NCBI RefSeq assembly: GCF_045679555.1
Contig: NC_092090.1
Span: 32,063,288 to 32,127,287 of the forward strand
Length of the DNA: 64,000 nucleotides
Direction: 5' to 3'
DNA from: Salvelinus alpinus
Taxonomy: Eukaryota > Chordata > Actinopteri > Salmoniformes > Salmonidae
The notes beneath the pieces are model-generated. The model searched no databases. It saw only the letters and a list, made by a program, of their open reading frames with translations, and had not been told where the DNA came from. Shown here one piece after another: positions 21,948-35,599 of the stretch (position 1 is its first letter; each line of letters begins with the position of its first letter). The translations under genes and the position numbers were made by a program.

Positions 21948-23606
21948 ATTCGAATTTTAGAAACCAGGAAATGGCTGAGCGATTTCTGCGTAGTACATCT
22001 TTTATGTTTAATATCAATTCCCAGTTAAAATATACCAAGTGAATTCCTTTATGTTGTCTTCGAATGAGCAATTGGAAGCATGGGAAATCTTTCAGAATGT
22101 GCCTTTTCAGTGATTCTCCAACCTCTGCCTGTCCATCTGTCCTTCCCTCTCCCAGTGGTCTGAGCTGGACAGACCAACAGACAGGCCAACTAACGGCCCA
22201 AAACAAGCTTGATGGGTGTATGATTCAGAGGACTAGCTGAGATCTGTTATGATCGGCCGCCCGAGGCACCCGAGGGCCTTTTTACAGGCACCCGAGACAA
22301 ATCCCTGTCATGTGTGCTTAGGAGCTGAAAAAGGACTGGCCTTTTCACTGCCTGAAAAATGTGGAGGGAATATGTTGAGACAGGGGAAAGATCAGTCACG
22401 GAGAGATGAGAGAATTATAGAGACATTTAAGGAGTCCTTCAACACACAAGAGATCGAGCATCGTGTCATTGCTCTCTGAGGACATTTAGCAAACGCTGCA
22501 CACAGACCTTTAGGAATAGGATAGATGTACTGTATCTCTCCCACTCGTGGAATCTAATGGAACAACATAACCACAGCTTACTGTACAGAAAACCTAATTG
22601 AGATTTGATTGATCCACTCAGACGAAGGAGTTGAATACAGAAATGGTATACTTCCTCTACTGTTGCTTTCATTTTTTCAAACAGGAGGTTATTTCAGAGG
22701 CCTTTTTCTTCATGCAACAATGGGAGATTATAGCCAATATTGGTGTAAATTAAAAAGTATGATAGAAAATGTTCTCCCTAAACTCTGTGATCATCTATGA
22801 TAAATGTACTAAATTACTATCCATCCATGTGGCTTTTGAGTCCAGTATGTATTACATGAAGCAACATGACTTGATTTTGCTTTACATTCCCCAACTCGGG
22901 AGCATGCAGCCGTGCCTTTCAGCGCCTTGGACTTGCCTTTCAGCGCCTCTCCTCTCTCTCCTCCACATCATAAACATGACACCCTGTAAGCACCAGCTGC
23001 AGGTCCACCACCATAAAGAGTCTTTATGTGTCCGGCCATGCAGTCATCATTCATTCATAGGCTAGGGTCAGGGGAGACCATGGGGAGTCTGAGGAACCTG
23101 GGGCACTCTGTGTCTTCAAACTGGGGAGCAATAGAGAGGAAAGAGAGGAGGAGAGCGGTGTTAGAGAGGCATAGAAGAAGAAGAGAGTTTGTATACAGGA
23201 TAGCGAGACAGACATGTGTAGAAAGAGGAACACACACGAGGTGGAGTATAGAAGGAGAGAGCAGGAGAAGAAAAATAGACATGAAAACGTTGAGTAATAG
23301 GGAGCGGGAGAGATGGAGGAGAGATTTCGAGGTCAAACATTTGCACAGTGTGTTATGGTGACCTCTCGCTTGGCTGTTTTCTCAGCCTTGCTCCTGTGAA
23401 CCGGGCCAGAGTGCTGTGTAGAGAGGGGCACAGCCTGGGTTAAATAGATCTGTCAAGGCCTGCTAACTGTGTAGAGAGGGGCACAGCCAACAACAACATG
23501 TGCCACAACAACAGAGCTGGCCAGCTTCACACATGTATAGTTGCAGAATTAAATCAATGTCCATGAATTTTGGAAACAAAGACTTAGGGGTACATTTCCA
23601 TTTTCG
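21948..23606. other. Intergenic
   Basis: No supported gene. Contains GA-rich sequence at about 23110-23330 that makes shadow ORFs on both strands. Confidence 0.5.
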
Positions 23607-23870
23607 TAATGCAAAAGCATTATAGAAAGACCAAACAATACCGTAAAAATTATAATAATCTCACACTATGAATTCATTTGAAACTTTTCTTCAACAATTT
23701 GCGATATGAAGAGGCGATTCTTTAACTAGAGAAGTAAATTGAGCAATACATAAATACAGTCGCCTCTTCATAACGCACATTGTTGATGAAACGATTCCAA
23801 TTAAATTAAGCTGCCAATTTATAATGAGCTTTATGGTAATTTTGGGACTTTGCACAATGCTTTTGCACTA
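23607..23870. repeat. 264-bp foldback (MITE-like inverted repeat)
   Basis: Outer arms TAATGCAAAAGCATT (23607-23621) and AATGCTTTTGCACTA (23856-23870) are inverted copies. A second, inner pair, ATGAAGAGGCGA (23706-23717) against TCGCCTCTTCAT (23760-23771), is perfect, and the sequence between (CAACAATTTGCG against CGCACATTGTTG) also pairs. This describes one long hairpin with a loop of about 42 nt. No ORF. Probably a MITE. Confidence 0.65.
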
Positions 23871-24005
23871 CTTCCATGTCGTAATTAGTGCCCTTTAAAT
23901 TGTAAAAACTATAAACGTCTGCCCTCGAGTACACTTCTGTCAGTCCAAAAGGTCATTTTAGAAACTCTACAACAGTGTTTAAGTTTTGTTTTTAGAAATG
24001 ACAAG

Positions 24006-24034
24006 AGAGAGAGAGAGAGAGAGATAGAGAGAGC
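24006..24034. repeat. (GA)n microsatellite
   Basis: A run of GAGA with one GATA interruption. Confidence 0.85.
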
Positions 24035-24504
24035 AAAAGACAAGGAAAGAGAAATGATGCCCCTTGTTGTGAGACTCTGTCCATCTCGATGTACCGTTGG
24101 AGGTTGTTGCAGCTGCCAAAATTCTCCTAAAAGTGCTGACTCCAAAGAGATCCCATGTTGGTGGGAAACTAGCAGTTTCGTAAACCCCAGGCCAGAGTTA
24201 GTGGTGATCAAGAGTGACATCAATCATCAGAGACCTTCATGTCCAATGAGAACACCTGTCTGACTCTCAGGGTGAAACTGGACAGAGGGATGCCACAGCA
24301 AATTATGTTTCATATGTGTTTTCCTATGTCATAGTGCACTGACCGACACAAATTACTAGGACACACAAATAGAAACAAGTTGTATTGTAGACAATATGCC
24401 AAACTATATTTGGAGTATTTTTTATACTGTTCTTTTTTATGAAGTTTGTATACCAAATTGGGTCACTGGAGTAGTCCTGCATATAACGATAATAGGCATA
24501 GCCT

Positions 24505-24665
24505 GCACCCTTAAAAAACATTTTTTCAAAAGGGTTCTTCGGCTGTCCCCATAGGGGAACCCTTTTTGGTTCTAGGTACAACCCTTTTGGGTTCCATGCC
24601 GTCTGTGGAAAAGGTTCTACATGGAAACCAAAAAGGTTCTACATTGAACCAAAATGGTTCAACTT
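24505..24665. mobile_element. MITE-like repeat with GGTTCTA/TAGAACC motifs
   Basis: Repeated short inverted motifs (AAGGGTTCTTC, GGAACCCTTTTTGGTTCTAG, AAAAAGGTTCTACATTGAACC) form an internally palindromic unit. This pattern is common in salmonid and other teleost genomes as a small non-coding element. Confidence 0.6.
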
Positions 24666-25804
24666 GTAGAGTCAGTGAGCTGTGGAGAGAGAAAGAGAGA
24701 GGGCGAGAGAGAGAGTGGCAGAGAGAGAGAGTAACAGAGAGAGATCAGATTCATACAAGCTTATGGTCTTATATACTGTAGCTACTTTAAGACAGACCCA
24801 GCACGATTAGACTACCAGAGTGACAGTCAATGGGCTGGAGAGAGGGATTATTTTACTCCCAGTGATATTCATGTAGAGAAGCGTGGTGGATGCTATTATG
24901 GATGAAGTAGGCCTATATCAGATTTTCAAAATTGAACGAGTCATTAACTAGGGGTGGAGCTAGGGTTGGACAGACTGCATAGAGGATAAACTAAGAACAC
25001 AGCTGTATCAAACATGGTCAGTTTAATTTCTTTGTAACTAACAGTATGTACTCAGTCACTGTAGGCAGCTTGGCAATACAAATCTATGTTTAGTTTGCGT
25101 AAATTATGTAGGAACTGTTCCTTTATTATTGATCATCATAGGCTACTTTCTATTTGAGGCCTTCTCTTGAAAAGTGTTAAGAAGGTTGCTTGTGAATCTT
25201 GGATGCGATGATGTGTACAGTCCGATATGAGAGGAGACACGGAGCAGAGGGCTGATACAGTGGATGTAACGTGAACACAACACTTAGACAATATTGTGAA
25301 AGGAAATAGAGGAAGAAGAAAAACAACAAACTAACCGTGTTCCACAAAATTACACACAAAAAATTGTCTCTGATGAATTGGCACTTAATTACCGCTTGAT
25401 TAGCATAATTATGCATGTTAATAGCATCTCAAATGAATTGCAGTTGTCAGAAGGGAGGAAGCATCTGTAGTGGTGGCTGAATGATACATATTTCTTCCCC
25501 ATCCAGCAGCGTTGTGTTACTCTTCCCCCTAAAGTGTTTCCCATTAATCACTACACAGTCGTTTTCCTTTGGAGTGAAATTTTGAGTTTTGGGATAATTG
25601 GCCCATTATGGGACGCTCGTCACATCTGTAATAGAGGGCTAACGAGACCCCTGGTGCGTTGGCATTCAGAGAGGAGGATGGCAGAGTTAGGGCATCGCGA
25701 GTGGAATGGCGGGTGGAGGTGGGGCATGCACTTATTCTCTTTGTGAATTCCTACATTTTTCATTTCTGACACTTTATTTATAAAACTTTGCTATCTAAAA
25801 ATGT
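24666..25804. other. Intergenic
   Basis: No gene. The stretch at about 25340-25740, with several TAATTA-like sites (GCTTGATTAGCATAATTATG), is a weak candidate for conserved non-coding DNA. Confidence 0.4.
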
Positions 25805-28370
25805 ATTGATCAAATCAAATCAAAATCAAATCAAACTTTACTTACTTACAAGCCCTTAACCAACAGTGCAGATCAAGAAGAAGAAAATATTTACCAAGTA
25901 GACTAAAATAAAAAGTAATAATAAAAAGTAACACAATAAAAATAACAATAGCCAGGCTATATACAGGGGGCACCGGTACTGAGTCAGTGTGCGGGGGTAC
26001 AGGTTAGTTGAGGTAATCTGTACATTTAGGTGGGGGTGAAGTGACTATGCATAGGTAGCAAACAAACAACGAGTAGCAGCAGTGTACATAAGGGAGGCGG
26101 GGTCAATGTAAATTGTCCGGTGGCGATTTTATGAATTGTTCAGCAGTCTTATGGCTTGGGGGTAGAAGCTGTTGAGGAGCCTTTTGGTCCTAGACCTGGC
26201 GCTCCGGTACTGCTTGCCGTGCAGTAGCAGAGAAAACTGTCTATAAATTGGGTGACTGGAGTCTCTGACAATTTTATTGTCTTTCCTCTGACACCACCTA
26301 TTATATAGGTCCTGGATGGCAGGAAGCTTGGTCCTAGTGATGTACTGGGCCGTTTACAAAACCTTCTGTAGCGCCTTATGGTCAGATGCCGAGCATTTGC
26401 CATACCAGGCGGTGATGCAACCGGTCAGGATGCTCTCGATGGTGCAGCTGTAGAAACTTTTGAGGATCTGGGGACCCCTGCCAACACTTTTCAGTCTCCT
26501 GAGGGGGAAAAGGTTTTGTCGTGCCCTCTTCATAACTGTCTTGGTATGTTTGGACCATGATAGTTTGTTGGCTATGTGGACACCAAGGAACTTGAAACTC
26601 TCAACCCGCTCCACTACAGCCCCGTCGATGTTAATGAGGGCCTGTTCGGTACGACAGTGTTGTGTCGTCAGCAAACTTAATGATGGTCTTGGAGTCGTGT
26701 TTGCCACGCAGTCGTGGGTGAACAGGGAATACCGGAGGGGACTAAGTACATACCCCTGTGGGGCCCCAGTGTTAAGGATCAGCGTGGCAGACGTGTTATT
26801 GCCTACTCTTATCACCTGGGGGCGGCCCGTCAGGAAGTCCAGGATCCAGTTGCAGAGGGAGGTGTTTAGTCCCAGAGTCCTTATCTTAGTGATGAGTTTT
26901 GTGGGCACTATGGTGGTGAACACTGAGCTGTAGTCAATGAACAGCATTCTCACATAGGTGTTCCTTTTGTCCAGGTGAGAAAGGGCAGTGTGGAGTGCGA
27001 TTGAGATTGGGTTAGGGTGTCCGGGAGGATACTGTTGATGCGAGCCATGACCAGCCTTTCAAAGCACTTCATGGTTACTGATGTGAGTGCCACAGGGCGG
27101 TAATCATTTAGGCAGGTTACCTTCCCTTCCTTTGGCACAGGGACTATGGTGGTCTGCTTGAAACATGTAGGTATTACAGACTTGGTCAGGGAGAGGTTGA
27201 AAAAGTCAGTGAAGACACTTGACAGTTGGTCCGTGCATGCTTTGAGTACACGTCCTGGTAATCCGTCTGGCCCAGCGGTTTTGTGAATGTTGACCTGTTT
27301 AAAGGTTTTGTTCACATCGGCTACCGAGAGCATTATCACATAGTCATCCATGACAGCTGGTGATCTCGTGCATGCTTCAGTGTTGCTTGCCTCGAACCGA
27401 GCATAAAAGGCATGTAGCTCGTCTGGTAGGCTCGTGTCACTGGGCAGCTCTCGTCTGGGTTTCCCTTTGTAGTCCGTAATAGTTTCCAAGCCCTGCCACA
27501 TCCGACGAGCATCAGAGCCGGTGTAGTAGGATTCAATCTTAATCCTGTATTGACGCTTTGCTTGTTTGATGGTTCGTCTGAGGGCATAGTGGGATTTCTT
27601 GTAAGAGTCCGGATTAGTCTTGGCGCCTTGAAAGCGGCAGCTCTAGCCTTTAGCTCGATGCAGATGTTGCTTGTAATCCATGGGTTCAGGTAGGGCTATG
27701 TTCGTATCGTCACTATGGGGACGACGTCATCGATGCGCTTATTGATGAAGCCGATGACTGAGGTGATGTATTCAACAATGCCATTGGATGAATACAGGAA
27801 CATATTCCAGTCTGTGCTAGCAAACAGTCCTGTAGCTTAGCATCTGTGTCATCTGACCACTTCCATATTGAGCGAGTCACTGGTAGTTCCTGCTTTAGTT
27901 TTTGCTTGTAAGCAGGAATCGGGAGGAAATAATTATGGGCAGATTTTTCAAATGGAGGACGGGGGAGAGCTTTGTATGCATCTCTGTGTGTGGAGTAAAG
28001 GTGGTCTAGGTTTTTTTTCTCCCTGGTTGCACATTTGGTAAAATCGTAGGTCATCCACTTTATTTTCTAATGATTGCACGTTAGCAATAAGTATGTATTA
28101 AAGGCAATGGGAGTTTACTCGCTCGCCACCGGATTCTCAGAAGGATGCCTGATCTGCGGCCTCTTTTCCAGCGTATTTTCTTCACGCAAAAAGCTTGGAT
28201 CTGGGCCTGTTCCAGTGAAAGCAGGATATCCTTCTCGTCGGACTCGTTAAAGGAATAAGTCTCGTTCAGTCCGCGGTGAGTAATCTCTTTTCGGATGTCC
28301 GGAAGTTATTTTCAGTCATAAGAGACAGTAGCAGCAATATTATATACACAATAAGTAAAAAAATAAGTTA
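25805..28370 (-). mobile_element. LINE family A, broken long copy
   Basis: A minus-strand non-LTR retrotransposon ending in a (ATCAAATCAAATC)-type 3' tail at 25807-25834. The ORF is in pieces: an endonuclease end at 27713-28054 (the usual SDH triad region reads SAHN), a linker and RT thumb entry at 26950-27501 (KTAGPDGLPGRVLKACTDQL, VPVPKEGKVTCLNDYRPVAL), then RT at 26354-26953 ([29 protein letters not shown]) with the FADD region deleted. It resembles the CR1/L2/Rex1 superfamily. Inactive. Confidence 0.88.
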
Positions 28371-29404
28371 CACAAAACGCAAAAAAATGTACAAAATCAT
28401 GGCCTTTTTATGTGTAATGATTTTATGAAACATGTTACAGATTATGCTACACTGTATTTTTTGAAGCTGTGTTGGTGTTGTCTGAGTATATCTGCTAGGT
28501 GAATTAGAATGTTTATTAATAGCTGTGTTCCTTGTTGGAGGATTGGCTAACACTGGGCCAACACAAGAGAACAGAGGTTGATATCAGGGTCTTGTGACTG
28601 ATCAATAAGGAGTCTTGAACTCCGAAAAACCTTCCTGTGTTTGGTAATGAGCAGAATGGCAAACAGGCCACTGGGGCCAGGTTACACACTGAGACGGCAG
28701 CTTGAACAAGGGAAGAGGGGGGGGGGAAGAGAGAGGGAAGGGGGAGGAAAAGAGAGGGAGGGAGAAGGGGAGGGATAGACAAGAGATGAGAGGGAAATGA
28801 GAGACAGAGGAGGGGAGCGAGAGTAGAGTGAGTTAGAGATAGATTTCGACGTGTGCCAGGGTCTTCTTACTGCCAAGAGAATCAGGAAAAAAGAGCTATG
28901 ATTTCTACACAGAAAATTGTCCACATAGATATAATCAGAAACAGTGTAGTAGCACCATTGATCCAGAGAGAGGCTCCTTAGACCTTCCTATTCTTCACTT
29001 CTCCTCAGACTCCCTCTGGAGACTGACTGGAACATCATCAGTACAGTTTCAGTATAAGTTACACTGTCTTTGACACTATATTATTCAACCAGTCTTAATT
29101 TCTCCTTGAAATTCAACAGTGATATTGATAAGATGAAATTGTAATGAACAAAACAGACAAGCATGAATAGTCTTAAAATAGGTATGTTTCCCTAGTTAGG
29201 CCATACAGAGTCTTCCCCCTTCAGTCAGTGTGCAGTGTTTCGCCAAAGTTTGCACTTTTGTTGAGTGTTTGTGGATGCCTAGTGGGTGCGCGTGTGTGTG
29301 TGAGTGCGTCCGCGTGCATGTGTGTTGTGTGTGTGTGTGCATCTATGCTCGTGTGTGTAGGCTACTATGTGAGTATCTGGTGGAAGAGAAAGGGGATACC
29401 TAGT
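28371..29404. other. Intergenic with GA-rich low complexity
   Basis: No gene. Purine-rich sequence at about 28700-28830, including a G10 run, makes minus-strand shadow ORFs. GT-rich sequence lies at 29285-29360. Confidence 0.5.
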
Positions 29405-29515
29405 CTGTTGTACAACTGAATGCATTCAACTGAAATGTGTCTTCCGCATTTAACCCAACACCTCTGAATCAGAGAGGTCCGGGGGGGCGCCTTAATCAAC
29501 GTCCACGTCATCGGC
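29405..29515 (-). mobile_element. HpaI-type SINE fragment
   Basis: The minus strand matches the SINE 3' half seen at 31900-32005 (CTGAATGCATTCAACTGAAA, ACACCTCTGAATCAGAGAGG). The tRNA-like head is missing. Confidence 0.8.
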
Positions 29516-31769
29516 GCACAGGGATGCGTGTAATGGGATGCTCCAGTGCGGACCGCTGGCTTGGTATCCTTCTGTCAATCCAATAGTATACAGACTACCT
29601 CCAAAGCCAGTGAACATCAACAGGGTTGGTTTTGTATTTATATATCTTAGCTGGGCCCTCCACTGCATATGCATTAGCCTGCTCCTGTAATTAGGGTTTG
29701 AAAGGTGGCTGAGATGTATGTGTATGCCTTCGTTCCTTTATAAATGCTGTGTTGAAGTGATTTAAGGACTGCTCCGTTCCACTGCTTTTTACAATGAAAG
29801 CAAGCGTGTCCCTGCAGTAGAAATGACAACACAGGGTGTTTTAGGTAAGCCTCCACTCTTTACTTTGGCGAGTAATGCAAGAACGCTAACTGTCTGTTTT
29901 AATGGAAATGAAATGTGTTGGCATAATCTCTCTTTCACGTGCTCTTTGCCGTGCTGCCACACACGTAACATATGTGCACCCCTACAGACACGCACACACA
30001 CTGGCACAATATGCACACACACACACGTGTGCACGCCCACCTTCATTAGTCTTTCCTCTCACAACACAACCATCTTCAATTTTCTGTTTCTGTTTAGATG
30101 TTCTGAGTTAAGGTGTTTCCGGGGGAGGATAAAATAACCATGGTGTTGGGCACAGACAGCAAATTACTTTTAAGAGTACTTAAAAAATTGACAAATACCT
30201 CCATTTGCCTAGTGTTAAATAAGCCTTCACCTCTCAAAGGCAATGACATGCATGACAGGAACATACTCTGGCAATATCACACACAGACACACACAGACAG
30301 AGAGAGAGAGAGAGAGAGATAATCCAGCGGTTTGCCTTAATGAGAGAGGCCCCTTAGTTTGATAATAGCATACAGTATTTCAACAGCCAGTAGTCCTCTC
30401 TCTCTGAGAACGCAAAGCATTAACAGAATGGAACACAGTATTTAGGGATACAAACATTGTATTGGGTAACTCATTTTGCAAAAATATAATGTAAAATATA
30501 ATGAATATATGAATATAATGAAAAATACAAAGATGATTAGGCAAAGAAACACCCTGATTCTATAAACACTATAAACACCTGATCCTTCCACGATATAGAT
30601 GTATCAAATACTTGTAAGTCGCTCTGGATAAGAGCGTCTGCTAAATGACTAAAATGTAAATGTAAAATGTATGCCTGCCCCAGGTTTCAGAAGCTGAATA
30701 ACAGATCAGACTGATTGGAAATTTAATTAGCACCGTTCCTTTATTATCCTTATTTCTGTCATGGAAACTCAATTGGAGAATCCATATTATTTTCCATTGG
30801 GTTTGTAACACTTTCCCCTTCCATAAATAAGTGTTATTACAAATCTTATACTGTATAGAGCGCGACTGTTTGAAAAATACTAGACGGTATTTGGTGACAC
30901 TGCTCTTCATATCCGCTCTCAGGGTTTTTACTCTGGTCTCATTGCTCTTCCAGTATAGGCAGTCAGATTATGCAAATTAGTCATACAAGAGCAAGAGAGT
31001 GGTGAAACTATCTCCACTTTCCTCTAATATCCATACTCTTCCAGTGTGAAAGAAGGCATGGAGAATACATCCAGCCCTCTCTGAGAGTTGAGGACATTTT
31101 GCGGACTCACACTGCTGCTGAGGCTCTCCATTTCGGCCTGCGGATTTGCATCCTTTCCTCCAGCGGGAATCAATGGCGTGATGGATCACGTTGACGTCCC
31201 CTTCCCATGTGCTGCTGCCGGGGTTCCGAAAGACGACACTACCGCTTTAGCAGACGACATTTCCTCCCGCTGCCACTCTCTCTCTCTGCGCGTTATTGGC
31301 ACACCCCGTGGAGGTGAAGATGGAGGGATGGAGGGAGGGATGGGTGGAGGGAGCTGAGGTGTCTCAAGGTTGCAGCTGGCAGGCAGGAGCATTTATGGAT
31401 CGAGATGGAGGATGAGGTTTGAGACAGGCCCTAACTCCCTGTCTTCATTGGGAATTCTCCTCAGGATTATTGGACTCCCGTTTGGAACATTTCCTCAGAA
31501 ATTATTCACTTTATGTTACACAGAATACATCAGTTTACAGGTTAATCAAATGCATTCCATTTGGAAAGTATACTTAAATAAATAAAAATTGCCAAAATAA
31601 AAATGTTCTTTCATTCAATGTGTATCAGATATCACAACTTGCCTAAACTTTGCGTAAACAATACTGAGTATGTCCTGACATTTGTATCAGCTCAACCAAT
31701 TCAGTCCACTATTTACCCAAAATGGTGCACCAAAGTCTCTAAAACTCTCCAATAAGTATAAATAGCATC
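29516..31769. other. Intergenic
   Basis: No supported gene. Contains short CA-rich and GA-rich simple repeats at about 29990-30025 and 30282-30320. Confidence 0.5.
30612..30665 (+). repeat. Short interspersed tail motif
   Basis: The phrase TAAGTCGCTCTGGATAAGAG continuing CGTCTGCTAAATGACTAAAA is a very common teleost interspersed repeat end. Only about 50 bp are present. Confidence 0.6.
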
Positions 31770-32030
31770 TAGTTGGACCAGTAACCGAAAGGTTGCTGGA
31801 TCGAATCCCTGAGCCGACAAGGTTCAAATCTGTCATTCTGCCCCTGAACAAGGAAGTTAACCACCAACAACAACTGCTCCCCGGGCACCGATGATGTGGA
31901 TGTCGTTTAAGGCAGCCTCCCGCACCTCTGATTCAGAGGGTTTCAGGTTAAATGCGGAAGACACATTTCAGTTGAATGCATTCAGTTGTACAACTGACTA
32001 GGTGTCCCCCTTTCCCTTTCTCTGGCATGG
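31770..32030 (+). mobile_element. HpaI-type tRNA-derived SINE, 5' truncated
   Basis: Starts inside the tRNA-like head (GACCAGTAACCGAAAGGTTG, then B-box GATCGAATCCC). It continues through the body (ACCGATGATGTGGATGTCG) to the TTCAGTTGAATGCATTCAG and CCCCCTTTCCC tail. The first 20 or so bases of the head are missing. Confidence 0.88.
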
Positions 32031-35000
32031 AAGGGTGTATTGGATATTAACTTACAGAAGACCAGCGCTCCCTCACTCCCATAGACAGCCTGTTAATGCC
32101 CTAATGTTCCATTTGCATTATTGATGAGCAAACCCTGTGTCACCTCAAACATAGACTATTTAAGGGGAATAATTTTATGCAAACTACATATCGATGGCCT
32201 AATGATCAATTGGTCCCTGGTTTTGTGTTAATATGCAACTGTTGTAGTGTGATATGCATCTTCAATTAGACCCGAGTTGCCCTGCTCAAACAAGCGGTGT
32301 GAAACAAGCAGTGTGACCCAATGCATTGTGGGTAATACCATTATGACACTGACAAGTCTCCATTTTGGGTCAAAGCAGCAAACAGCAGGGGCATACACAG
32401 AGTGCAATGATTTAAAAAGTAACTGAATTGTCTTTCACAATATTTAATTGTGTGAAGCTAAGTCAATTCTATGAAGACTTTTGATCCTGTACTGCAAACA
32501 CCCCTGATAAGTAATGCAGCTTGGACACTCTTCAGGGGTAATGGTTAAACGGTACAGTTGCCAGGCAGAGATGGCATGTTTGAAAGGCTGTTGTTGGATA
32601 AACATGTCCCTCTTGTCTTACATAACCACATTTACTGGTGTTTACTAGAGCTGAATAGAGATTAGTCTGTCTTGTTTCCCTCGTTTTAGGAGACGCATGA
32701 TAAGATAATGATTGAACAACTATTGATAACATAGAGCTATTGATACCATGTTGTTTATTTTGGTACAGTAGAGGACTTTTGTTTTGATTCAACTGAAAGT
32801 ATAACATTTCTCCCTCGTCTTCTTCTAAAATAGTTTCGGTAAAGATTAGTCATAGAGTAGTATTACAGCTTAGATACTTGCCTTGGGAGTTTTGGTTATT
32901 CCATTTCACAGTAAGGAACTTGGAAGGTATTTTGTTCTGTTACTCATTGCCCAAGGCAATATGTTCTGCATATCTTTTAATGACAAGAAAAGGTCAGGGA
33001 AGATACATTTACTGATCTGATTGATGTCCAACAGTTTCAACTCCTCTTCAGGGATGCCTCATCTCTCCATAAAGACAATAATCAATGATGAAATCAATTC
33101 TATTTGTTGCTCGTACAATGATGCAAATGGGCTCTGCTAGCGTTGCCATTGTGTCCCTGACAAACTGGGGATCTGGTATGTATTCCAAGAGAAAGCCTGT
33201 CTCTTACAGAATGGAGCACGGCTGGCACCACACAGAGGATTTGTCTCTCTGATTGATTGGAATCATACATTGATGCTTAGCCGTTCAACAGATACTTTTG
33301 AGGAGTGAATGAGTCTAAAAGTAAATTGTTCAAAAGAAGACTTTTAAAACAATCTCCATCAAAAATGTGGTAATGTTCAGTTTTGTAATATATTGTTGTT
33401 GTAATAAAGACGTATTACAGTGCCACTGTTTAGTCAGGGTCTCTCAGCTGCGTCTGGTTTGTTCCATTGCCAGGGATTCGATGTCAGAGCGAGAGATTGA
33501 TTATTGTTCCTCATATGGAGTGCGAGGGGACACTAGGGACATGCGTGTCTGCGCATCGTCATTTATATCTATGACCTACAAGATATATGGATGTCAACAC
33601 TTCCCATCCAATCAAAGATGGATGGCGAATATAAATAATTTAGCGGTCTGGCGTGGAGTGAATACACCTGCAATGGTCTCAGTCCCTCAGCCTGCCCTAA
33701 CGCCTTGTTTTTTTGGGGGGGGCCTGTTTTGTTTTGAATGTGTGGAGAGAGTCAAACACACACACACACACACACACACACGGCGAGGTGAGCTTGTCCT
33801 ACTGCTGCTAATTCATCTCTCCCGCTGTGGTCAGCCCCAAGTGCTCATCTTCTCCCCTTTCATTCACACACAAGGCGTCTGTGGCAATGCCTGACACTCT
33901 AAATTAAGAGGCCCATAAAGCAGCTCCGCTTTGGGGATCTCAATCACGGGGTGAGGGCCCATCACCACCCCTCAGCCACCCCCCCCCAGCCTGCCGAGTC
34001 CCTTTAAAATGAATTAACACCATCTCCTCCAGGACCAGGGATCCTGGGCCAGATTGATGGCCAGGAATAAAACGTCGCTCCTCACTTTTGGCCCTGCCAC
34101 ATATATCAGCTGAAAGGCCCATCGTTTATCAGGCACAATACTGCTATTTAGTATGCTGACTGCTACCATTAGGATAACATATAATAATGTAAAAGGGTTT
34201 AGGAGAGGCTCCTTGGGTCAGCGAGCCAGCTGTCAGTGGGTTGGATTTAGCTCTGGTTGGCAGCGTTAGGGGGAGATGGAATGAGACTGCTCTGCACCAC
34301 AGAGCCTGTGGGGTTGGAGCTTTCTGGGTTCTTAGATGAACTAACGGTCTGCATACTGAGGTAAACCCAGGTATGGACATCTATCAATCCATCCATAGGT
34401 CGGTCCATCAAACCATCCATCTACTCATCAATTATTTCATCCATCCATCTCATATACAGTACTGCTCATTGGCAAGAGTAGGGCAAAGTGAAATATGGGT
34501 ATCTGTGGTGCGGCTCAGTGATGGAGTGGAGTGATTGCTCCGGGCATAAGAGGTCTTGGCACTCAAAGTGGATCTGTCAGCAAACCCCAATGGTTTTCAC
34601 CAATGGAGAGGTTGAGAAAGGGGCAGAGGGCATATTGAGTGAAGAGAAGAGGGAGATAGAGGGAAAAAATGACAGGAACTGCAAAAGAAAGTGATATACA
34701 ATGAGGGAAAGGGATGAAGAGACATCATTAGAGAGAAAAGGAGGACAGAAAGGTGGATGAAAAGGAAAGAATGACAGAGAGGAAAGGACAGAGGAAGGGA
34801 CATAGGGAGAGACAGAGGAAGGGACAGAGGAAGTGACAGAGGTTCTGTCTACAGTGACAGTGTCCCCTCTGATGTTGTGTCACTCAGTTTGTTAAAGGAC
34901 AGTCTTTCTCTCTCTCTCTCCTTCTCTCTCTCTCTCTTCTCTCTGTCTCTCTAACACAAGCAGCCCCACCTGCCTGCCAATCACGCTGGTTTTCCTCTGT

Positions 35001-35424
35001 AAGACAGCTGCTGTCAGAGCTGAAGGCCACTGGTACTCTGAGTCACCCTGAACTAAACCAATCTTACACTTCGGAACCATCATACAGTAACACACACATT
35101 ACTCCTGTAACATACACATTACTCCTGTAACACACACACTCACACACACTCATTTATTGTATCTTCAGGAGCAGCAATGATTCACTTTATGGTTCACAGA
35201 AAATGAGTGGGTATGGTCGTGTCGTGTGTGAGAAAATGTAAGAGTGTGTGTGTGTGCGTGCGTGCCTGTGTAGAGGAGCTAACATTCTTGTGAGTGATGA
35301 TGCAGAGACTGGATGGGACAGTGACAGAGCTGGTGACGACAGGACCGGTCAGCTCAAATACAGTTTAGGAATAGGGCCAAATACACAGGTCCTGACAGCT
35401 GTATAAAGTCCTGGTCTGTGTGCC
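32031..35424. other. Intergenic with candidate conserved non-coding stretches
   Basis: No supported gene. Non-repetitive stretches at about 32040-32340 (TTTATGCAAACTACATATCG) and 33890-34330 (TAAGAGGCCCATAAAGCAGC; CATCGTTTATCAGGCACAAT) resemble vertebrate conserved non-coding elements. Simple repeats: (CA)n at 33757-33781, GA-rich at 34600-34830, (TC)n at 34906-34950. The ORF at 33367-33894 spans the CA run and looks spurious. Confidence 0.4.
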
Positions 35425-35540
35425 TACATGAAAAAATACTATTGTATACTATGGTATAGAGACTGTAGTATTTACTGTGGTGTTTTGGACATGACTGTAG
35501 TGTACTGTAGTTTTTACAGTTTACTATAGTATAAATATTG
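35425..35540. repeat. ACTATAGTATACTGTAGTATTTA-type repeat, left copy
   Basis: Repeated GTATACTATGG, CTGTAGTATTTACTG and TTTACTATAGTATAAAT motifs, a known style of internally palindromic teleost repeat. A similar block lies at 36335-36560. Confidence 0.6.
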
Positions 35541-35599
35541 GTGCATCACTTCATGTCTTCTTGGAATGTGACACACAGGAACTTGGCTGTAGGATTGGT

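Noticed and set aside
33367-33894. 175-codon plus-strand ORF
   Set aside because: It crosses a CA microsatellite and a G-rich run, has no recognisable domain and overlaps sequence that looks like non-coding conserved DNA.
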